In this document: positions 19,102 through 27,200 of the stretch, one piece after another | Position numbering within the stretch: position 1 is the stretch's first letter | How the letters are laid out: the number at the start of each line of letters is the position of its first letter | Source of the DNA: Sedimentisphaerales bacterium | GTDB taxonomy: Bacteria; Planctomycetota; Phycisphaerae; Sedimentisphaerales; SM23-30 | Assembly: GCA_028281535.1 (NCBI GenBank) | Contig: JANQJS010000042.1 | Span: 30,758-94,757 of the forward strand | Direction: 5' to 3' | DNA length: 64,000 nucleotides | Notes under the pieces: generated by a model | Seen by the model: the letters and a program-made list of their open reading frames with translations, nothing else | Told to the model about the DNA's origin: nothing | Databases searched by the model: none | Made by a program: the position numbers and the translations under genes

Positions 19102-22100
19102 TTATGGCACAAGATTAAACTTCACCTCAGACAAACTGGTAAATGAATCGCCACTGAAATTTGAATTAACTTTCAAGTGAACATAACGTGCACAGATACC
19201 ACCAAAGTCTGGCCCAACAAAACCAGTATAGGTTGCCAGTCCTGAGGCTTGCTGGAAGGTATATGTTCCTAAAGTTGTCCAGTTTAAACCATCCTGAGAA
19301 TGATAAATCGTCACACTATTGATGCCGCGGCCCGTGCAACAAGATTCATTATGATTCCAGACATGCATCAAACCAAGCGTATACAAATGACCAAAGTCAT
19401 ATTGAATCCAATGACCAGTGTCGCCAGCAACGGGGTCCGTCGATGGAGCTGAACTCTGCCAAGCGGTTAGATTACTAGTATCATGCTGATTACCTGTTAA
19501 GCCCGATCCATTCACTGTTTGAATGCCTGCAGACTCACCTTCATCATCACTACTATAAGTCACGTTGATACCGGTCGATTGACCAGCACCAAGAAAATCT
19601 GTGAATGGTTGACCACTGCCACACAAAGGCGCATCCGTCGTTGTACATGCCGATACAGATGCAGTATTTGTGAAACCTAAACTATCACGCGATTGAACCG
19701 TGTAACAATATTGCGTACTAGCAGATAAACCAGTATCAGAATACAACGGTGATGCTTGCCATGCACTATCGGTTCCACCAGCGTTACCCGAGGTTTCATC
19801 AAAGAAGTAATCAACAGGAGATGATGCGTCAATGGCAACAGTTGCAGCCATACTAATATCAGATGGGCTGGTCGCTGCAGGTAGTGAATCAAAAGTAGCT
19901 GGATTAGGTTGAGGCCCTTCTGAATCAATTGATAACAACCATAAGCTATGTAAAATAGCAACATCATCCAACGTTACTTGTCCATCGCAGGTAAAATCAG
20001 CACCGCTACAATAATTATTGCTCGCATGGCAACCAGACATCAACCAAGGATTGATCATCAATTGGAGATCTAACAAATTAACGACATTATCATTGTTGAT
20101 ATCAGGATTGGGCCCTTCTGTTTGAACCGCTGCAATCACAGAGGGCGTAGTTTCAAAACCAAGGGCATCTCGTGCTTTCACGCTGTAACTATAATTGGAA
20201 CACGGCTGTAATCCTGAATCTTCATACACGCGTGAAGATTGCCAACCACTATCAGTTCCACCGCTATTACCCGACGTTTCATCAAAGAAATATTCTGTCG
20301 GTGAATTTTGCCCATCAAAAGCTTGCGAGGCTGTCATCGCAGCTCGACTACTGGATATTGAAAAAGGCAATGAATCAAACGTCATTGGATTTGGATGAGG
20401 TGCGGCGGTATCCACACCTCCATTGATGGTAATGGTGCCTTGCATAAAACTAGGAGGACCACTGCCATGAATGTGACAATGATAATTATAAGCATTTGCG
20501 GATCCTGCATCACCAGTCGAATTATCCAAAAATGTTTGGTCAAAAGTCATTGAATATACAAAACCATTCGGATTGGTCACTACAGGCACCGCTGAAGATG
20601 CAAATAAAATCTGACTTGGATTATTTAAATAAAAATTATGACCACCAGAAAGTCCAGCCCATACATTATGTCCATCCTCCAGAAACGTCCACTGGACAGT
20701 GTCTCCAACATTGATCGTAATATTGGCAGGTGTAAATATTTGACCTGGCCCAACGGAAACATCTGTAAAACCATCTTCCACGGCTGTCGTTGCACAACTA
20801 TTCGCCGAGGCGGCAGTGGTATTTCCCTGGCCATCACGTGACTGAACCATATAGCAATATTGTGTACCTCCCATTAATTCGTGATCATAGTAGACAGAAC
20901 TTTGTTGCCAACCACTATCGGTTCCACCACTATTACCAGACGTTTCATCAAAATTATATTCGATAGGCAAACTGTCATCACTGGCTGTCGTTGCGGTCAT
21001 CGAGATAACGGCATCACCAATCGCTACGGGACTAGATATAAAGGTTGCAGGGTTTGGCGAAGGAGGCGTGGTATCAGGCCCTGCTATCGTCGACTGACAA
21101 ACACTATTTGAATAACTTGTCTCATTCGGAGTACCAGCACTATCACGACTACGAACACGATAACAGTATTGCGTTAGTTCTACCAGGTCAGTGTCTGTAT
21201 ATATAATACCATTTTGCCACGCACTATCAGTGCCTCCAGTATTGCCAGACGTTTCATCAAATTGATACTGCACAGGTAAACTGCCTTCTGCATCAATCGA
21301 TACTGTGGATTGTACTGTTAAAGAATTTTCTGTCACGTTAGTAAATGTGTCGATACTTGGCTGACTAGGCGCATTTGAATCTGGTCCTGGAGCTGTACCA
21401 CTAATCTTTATCCACTTGGCCACAGATGGGACTTCCACCCCACTATTATTCGACAGAATAAAAAGTAAATAATAACCAGGCGGAATCAGATTCGGATTCG
21501 AAGGAATGCTCACTGTCAACGCAGAACCACTATCGGTATAACTTAATGGTACACCAATCATATTATAGCTAAAATGGTGCGTTTGCGTTCCTGGACGATG
21601 CAAAGCGACTTTAGAAATGGAGCCACCAGTTGAGGTATAAGGCACATTGATATTATCGCCATAGACAGCTGTTGTTGGTGCAGAGGTAATAACTGGACGA
21701 GCCCCATTAAATAAATATGGCGGGGAATACATTTCCATATGAGCGGATTCGCCAAAAGCACCCGGTCCACTGTATGGAGCAGAATTTGTACCTCCACTCG
21801 TCGTCACACGTCCATCTGGCATTAATACACAGGTTGAATGATAAATACGGTTTACTACCATGGGAGCACTGGCTGTCCAAGCATTGGAAACAGGATCATA
21901 GAAAGCTTCTGATCCTCCACCACCAATCACAAAAACATGGCCATTGGGAAGCAGTGCAACATCTTGATAATTTGTATCAGGCCCAGGCTTATTCGGTAAA
22001 GCTTGCCATGTCGGAATGGGGGCACTTAGATCAATAATATCAGAGCCTTTATAATCAGTCTCAACGATCTGCTGACCATCGATAGCCATAAAGCGCCCAT

Positions 22101-22923
22101 CGTGCAATCGAACCGATTCCATATAAAATCGGACAGTATCATCTGGACTACAATTAATATTCGCTTGAGAACTAACCGGTGGTATATTTGCCCAGGGGCC
22201 AATGACTTGATGGGTTGTGATCATATATGTATTTAAATTAACTTCCCAAATACGAGTATCAGGATATGTTCCCGTTTGAAAAACACGGTAGATACCAGGG
22301 CCAGGTTGATCAGGCAATAAATGAATGCGAGGATATAGCGTTTCGGAATCCATTTTAAAGTCTGGTATCACAGCACCACCATTTAACATGGTCCAGGTGT
22401 TCGTGGTTGGATTATAGACTTCGGCTGTAAATTCACATAGCTCGGGGCCTGAATTTAAATTGGTTCCTCCCATCGTCAGGATCGAACCATCCCCCAGCAT
22501 AATGGTTGATGGATACCATCGCTGGCGATTCGAATCAGTAAGCACATCCCAAGTACCTGTCACAGGATTAAAAGAACCTGTTTTTTCATGGCCTACTTGA
22601 CTAGCTAATCCGCCATGCATCAAGTAACGACCATCAGCTGTCACAGTCATGCCTCCGCAAAAATAATTGACATTTGAAGTTATTCCTGAAACCCCGGCTA
22701 AAGGACTCGCTGGATCAAACACATAATAAGGGGCATCAGAAGAAATATGCCGATACGAATACAAAATAATGTCACCAGTATGAAGTGCTCCCGAATGAAC
22801 ACCCTCTACAGGTAAAACAATCGGTGCAGCCCACTGACCAATAATGGATGATTGACTAAAAACGACTTGGTTGAAATTTAAGAGTGCACAAACGATGATG
22901 ATAAATGAGGTACATTTTTTCAT
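19102..22923 (-). CDS. Secreted copper-radical oxidase (galactose/glyoxal oxidase-like) with cupredoxin, dockerin and discoidin modules
   Basis: 1273 residues. Signal peptide about 1–24. The kelch-type oxidase domain spans about 25–510 with all residues of the galactose-oxidase copper site: C89 (YFCGG) and Y137 (RWYPST) for the Cys–Tyr cofactor, axial Y361 with H362 (IYHST), and H449 (QTHHFSY). FN3-like modules (motif EYxFDETSGNxGGTDS) follow. A type 1 copper (cupredoxin) domain at about 716–835 has GHNVW and YHCHIHG with a later Met. Then come another FN3-like module, a planctomycete-type dockerin pair (DINNDNVVNLLDLQL and FTCDGQVTLDDVAIL), one more module and a C-terminal F5/8 (discoidin) domain. 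It should oxidise an alcohol or aldehyde outside the cell and release hydrogen peroxide. A paralogue lies at 42767. Substrate is unknown. Confidence 0.85.
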   Translation of the reverse strand: MKKCTSFIIIVCALLNFNQVVFSQSSIIGQWAAPIVLPVEGVHSGALHTGDIILYSYRHISSDAPYYVFDPASPLAGVSGITSNVNYFCGGMTVTADGRYLMHGGLASQVGHEKTGSFNPVTGTWDVLTDSNRQRWYPSTIMLGDGSILTMGGTNLNSGPELCEFTAEVYNPTTNTWTMLNGGAVIPDFKMDSETLYPRIHLLPDQPGPGIYRVFQTGTYPDTRIWEVNLNTYMITTHQVIGPWANIPPVSSQANINCSPDDTVRFYMESVRLHDGRFMAIDGQQIVETDYKGSDIIDLSAPIPTWQALPNKPGPDTNYQDVALLPNGHVFVIGGGGSEAFYDPVSNAWTASAPMVVNRIYHSTCVLMPDGRVTTSGGTNSAPYSGPGAFGESAHMEMYSPPYLFNGARPVITSAPTTAVYGDNINVPYTSTGGSISKVALHRPGTQTHHFSYNMIGVPLSYTDSGSALTVSIPSNPNLIPPGYYLLFILSNNSGVEVPSVAKWIKISGTAPGPDSNAPSQPSIDTFTNVTENSLTVQSTVSIDAEGSLPVQYQFDETSGNTGGTDSAWQNGIIYTDTDLVELTQYCYRVRSRDSAGTPNETSYSNSVCQSTIAGPDTTPPSPNPATFISSPVAIGDAVISMTATTASDDSLPIEYNFDETSGNSGGTDSGWQQSSVYYDHELMGGTQYCYMVQSRDGQGNTTAASANSCATTAVEDGFTDVSVGPGQIFTPANITINVGDTVQWTFLEDGHNVWAGLSGGHNFYLNNPSQILFASSAVPVVTNPNGFVYSMTFDQTFLDNSTGDAGSANAYNYHCHIHGSGPPSFMQGTITINGGVDTAAPHPNPMTFDSLPFSISSSRAAMTASQAFDGQNSPTEYFFDETSGNSGGTDSGWQSSRVYEDSGLQPCSNYSYSVKARDALGFETTPSVIAAVQTEGPNPDINNDNVVNLLDLQLMINPWLMSGCHASNNYCSGADFTCDGQVTLDDVAILHSLWLLSIDSEGPQPNPATFDSLPAATSPSDISMAATVAIDASSPVDYFFDETSGNAGGTDSAWQASPLYSDTGLSASTQYCYTVQSRDSLGFTNTASVSACTTTDAPLCGSGQPFTDFLGAGQSTGINVTYSSDDEGESAGIQTVNGSGLTGNQHDTSNLTAWQSSAPSTDPVAGDTGHWIQYDFGHLYTLGLMHVWNHNESCCTGRGINSVTIYHSQDGLNWTTLGTYTFQQASGLATYTGFVGPDFGGICARYVHLKVNSNFSGDSFTSLSEVKFNLVP

Positions 22924-23316
22924 AGCTCAAACTACCTTCCTAACGAATACATTTTCTAGCACCAATACTACACAATACGTGCACACTTTATTTTGAAGAT
23001 GGTAAATTTTTGGAGCGAATCATATGGGGTAAAGTTAGCCAGAAATATCCCCCTGAGATTTTCTGACTAAAACATACTTCGCTATGCGGGCTATATTTTG
23101 AATTATACCATATAAATATTCATAATAAAATAAAACTTATCGAATATTATGGTTTCGCCCTTCCCACGGTCCCACATCCAATCATCACCATACTGGTAAA
23201 TTATTGAGGTCATTTTGTTGTTTTTTGTAAAATATCTGAAAAAGATTTATAACTTGTTATTAATAATGGATTTATTATATTTTTCTCTGCTTTTATCCCC
23301 AAAAGTTCTCACAACC

Positions 23317-23345
23317 TTGCTTTTTTACCCCTTTTTTGGTATACT
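23317..23345 (+). promoter_or_regulatory. Promoter of the CBS-domain gene
   Basis: TTGCTT (23317–23322) and TATACT (23340–23345) are separated by 17 bases, giving a leader of about 60 bases. The rest of the 490-base divergent gap (22924–23413) is AT-rich, and I see no gene or clear structure in it. Confidence 0.65.
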
Positions 23346-23413
23346 TAATTGTTCATATCAGAACAAAGTAAGAATGTTTGCACGTCTAAAACACTATTGA
23401 GAAAGGAAGAGCT

Positions 23414-23845
23414 ATGGTAACAATACAGCAAATCCTAAGATCCAAGGGGCACGAGGTAATCCGCATCCAGCCGGAAGTCAAGGTATTTGAAGCACTTAAA
23501 ATCATGTCAGATAACAATATTGGTGCTTTAATGGTCATGCGAGGCAACGATCTTCAAGGAATCTTTTCTGAACGCGATTATGCCCGGAAAGTGATTCTTG
23601 AAGGCAAATCATCCAAAGATCTCTCCGTCGAAGATATCATGACGAACAAAGTGGTTTATCTTCGCCCTGATCAAACAGCTCAGGAATGCATGGAAATGAT
23701 GACTCAAAATCGCATTCGTCATTTACCTGTCTTTGAAGATGGTAATTTGATGGGTGTCATTTCCATTGGCGATATCGTTAAAGCTGTTATCTCCGACCAG
23801 GAAAATATGATCCAACAACTGGAACATTACATCGCTGGTGTTTAA
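23414..23845 (+). CDS. Two-CBS-domain protein
   Basis: A 143-residue cytoplasmic protein made of two CBS motifs: MSDNNIGALMVMRGNDLQG with FSERDYARKV, and MTQNRIRHLPVFEDGNL with GVISIGDIVKAVI. Stand-alone CBS pairs bind adenine nucleotides such as AMP or S-adenosylmethionine and regulate partner proteins. Length and order match the common short CBS family of proteobacteria and planctomycetes. A strong ribosome site AAGGAAGAG precedes the ATG. The gene is monocistronic with its own promoter, and its neighbours on both sides run the other way. Partner unknown. Confidence 0.9.
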   Translation: MVTIQQILRSKGHEVIRIQPEVKVFEALKIMSDNNIGALMVMRGNDLQGIFSERDYARKVILEGKSSKDLSVEDIMTNKVVYLRPDQTAQECMEMMTQNRIRHLPVFEDGNLMGVISIGDIVKAVISDQENMIQQLEHYIAGV

Positions 23846-23974
23846 CACAATTATCTAAATTAACACCCTGATTAATTGATCTGAAATTCAATGCTCATGT
23901 ATTGAAAAGCGGGGAATGTACGTCTCTACAGATTATTTTTAATTGAAAATAGCTCTAGAGCCTCATTTGCGCGT

Positions 23975-24055
23975 AAAAAAAAGCCCTTGATTTTATTAGA
24001 GCCCTTGAAAGACTCTGTTCTAATCTTCCAAGATCCCTACTCTATCGTCAAGGGC
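23975..24055 (-). terminator. Terminator region after the giant protease, with duplicated 3' arm
   Basis: On the minus strand one arm GCCCTTGA (24048–24055) can pair with either of two copies of TCAAGGGC (24001–24008 or 23983–23990). Only the second is followed by eight T (23975–23982). An inner helix ATTAGA/TCTAAT encloses the first copy. The gap 23846–24207 holds nothing else I can identify. Confidence 0.7.
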
Positions 24056-24207
24056 CTGAGGCGAAATCTTATTTTATCTATAGACTAGTTGCCGCAAATT
24101 GAGATTTGTCCCAAAAATTCCCAAGATTTTAAATAAATTTTTAAGCATATACCTTACCTATTTATTGACAATTGTTTAGAATTTAAAAATATCTGGGACT
24201 CCACTGA

Positions 24208-27200
24208 TTATGGACAAATTGCCAACCAATACTGAGAAAACAACTCTAAATCCCCTAAATTAACAGCTTGATCTGAATTTAAGTCTGTTTGAAGGCTACC
24301 ACTATTTTCTAGCCATTCAGATGAAATAATCGCAAAATCACGTATGTCCACCCGCCCAATTCCATCCAGATTAGCACTCTGACAAGCTGACAATGCTGAC
24401 ATGATTGTGACGTTAAGTGTATTCGTATGATCAAAACTTGTTGCACTTTGGTACAGACCTTCGATTTTTGTTTTTTCTGACACAGCTCCAACAGCAAACA
24501 CTTCAAATACCTGCTGGCAAGTCTCTGTGGGATTCATGTCAGGACAAGTCACAGGGTGCATCTGATGGCTATACAGAGGCGTATTAATGGGAGATTCGGG
24601 CAAAGTTCCAGAAAAAACATTGGGCGTGGAGGTAATCCCTCTAATCATAATGTTACCATTAATATTTGGCAAAGAATCACATAAGATTGGAAAAACCAAA
24701 CATGTAAGATGAAGCTCATAAAGATTAAACCATCCGCCTAAACCAGGAAGATATCCCCAAGTTCTTTGATAATTTGTACTATTGGTATCGAAACCAACTT
24801 GATTTTTGTCTGAACCAATTTGTCTCCAGCCGATGTAAACATCCCCGCTATTGATGATGATGTTTTGCTCCGCTAGTTCAATGTCAAACCAATTGATATT
24901 TTCCGCAGTTGATGGTGCTACAGGATCAACGACCATCGGTGTCATTAAATCACTTCCTGGTGAACCAGAAATTCCTGAATCATCCCAAACATGCAATTCA
25001 AATGGGTAAGTTGTTTCATCCCAGATGAAAAAGCGTGCGATATCCAGTTTAGCAGGATAACTTTCAGGTGTGACTCGCACAGCAATAAAACCTGTTGAAG
25101 AACCAATGTCTCCAAAATCTTCTGCACCGCCATCATCATAAATGAGTTCAACAGGATCGTTTAATAGCAAGCTTGCTTGTACATCATCGCATTCACCCGA
25201 CTGACATTCCACTTGCGTTGTAACCATAAAGCTTTCACCTTTGGGCACATTTATATTACTGACTGGGCTTACAAGTGTTGAGGTTAATGTTCCCCATGGT
25301 ACAAGCCAGGTAAGATCTTGCGTTGCCTGATTGCTATCCACATCTGTCGCAGTTACTGTTAATTGCCAATCGCCTGAATCCTGAATTATCAGGTTTGCTG
25401 GATAGGTAAACGTTGAACCACCCACATGGCTCGCACTAGCATTAATCCAGGTTTGGTTATCTGGAATATTCTCTAATTTGATATTGATGCCTGGTACTTG
25501 CTGTGGGTCTGTTGCATCAACACGTATCTGTTGAATGGTATCGCCAAAACCTGCCGCTTGGCAATCCACCCAATTACTATTAATCATACAATCAATGTTG
25601 TTGATGACTGGCTTGTTTGGATCAATGACCTGTATGACGATGGTATCAGATTTATCATCAACCATGGTTGTGCCGCTCGCTGTCAAACGAATCGAATATG
25701 TGCCATCTGATGATGGATTGACCTTCCATTGAGCTGTGCCAGAATTAAATTGTGATTTTAAAAATATTTCTAATTCGGGAGGATTTGCTCCGTTAGAACC
25801 ATCTATTGTAAAGAGTTGATTTTCAAATTGCTCATTAATCAAAAAGGCGATGTAGTCTTCACCGCTTTCGACCGCATCTTCGAGAGCGGCACGGACATTA
25901 TTTTGCTTTTTACCTGCAGTATTTGCTGAAAAGGTCTTGATAGGATTAATTAAATTCGAATATGAAGCGGGGTCTGCATCGTAAATCGTTAAGGCGCCTG
26001 TCAGTGATTCATAGTTGCTATCAACTAATTGCACCTCTGCAACAGCTTCCGGGTCGGTATTGGTGACCGTTAAATTCAACAGTGCGGAATCAATTTCAGC
26101 ATCCGGGGTTAAACTAGAAATATCAAATTTTAAATAATAACGACTGACCTCATCATTATTCGGATCAATCTGGTAATCCACTATCACTTCAATATCATTA
26201 AATGTCAGCCAATCAAACACGCCAACATCGTGCGACAGGAGCTTAATATAGCTTGTGCCTCCCGGGTTTAAATCGGAAAGAACTGCAGGGTTTTGCGAGG
26301 TCCACCAGCAATCTGGCGGTTCAGGTAACCCACCTCCGCCCTCACCTGGAATACAATCGCCTATGAGATTGTTTTCTGAACCAATCTGATCAGACGTATA
26401 AATGAACCAACCAGAAGATGGAGCTGTTGATTGGATGACCAGATAATGTTCCATACGAATACTTATCTGGGAAACAACACCTGGGGGCAATTCAAATGAA
26501 TAAATTGAAAACACATCCTGCTCGATAGCACCAATGGCATCTTGTGGCTCGAGATCCCCGGTATTAAATTGTAATGCGACAGGTGACCCTACTTCAACAG
26601 ATGCAGGCGAATCCAGCTTCGTAAAACTATTGCTAGAAATATCTCGAATCGCTTTGGTATCGTATGCTGGAATCAATAGTTGATCCATCGGAAGATTTGG
26701 ATCATTGGGATTAATCGGTACTGCTTGTTGCGTGTTGTCTTTCTGGGAAATGGTCAGTGTCGGTGCATTTGTATTTCCCGAAGCATTTACTTGAAACTGT
26801 TGATCATTGTTTCTTTCTCTAATCTGGAATGTTATTTTATCCTGATTAGTTTGGAGAGCATCTTCTACGGCGGCTTTCAAGTTCAGACTGACTTGGCCGT
26901 TTGATTGACAGCTAAAACTTTTTACGGGATTTAACAAATTAGTATAATTGGGATCACCCGGTTCATGAAGAGTTTGGGGCGAATCACTGGATTGCATAGC
27001 ATTATCAATGAGAAAAAGATCGGCTTCACAACCAGGTGAAGATTGTGTTAGTTCTAGATTTAACCTGGCCGAAGTGACTTCAAATTCTGAATTAATACTG
27101 GAGAGATCCATTTGCATGGTATAGGCAAACTGATCATCATTAGCCGGATTGATTTGATAATCCACAATCACTTCAATATCATTAAATGTCAGCCAGTCAA

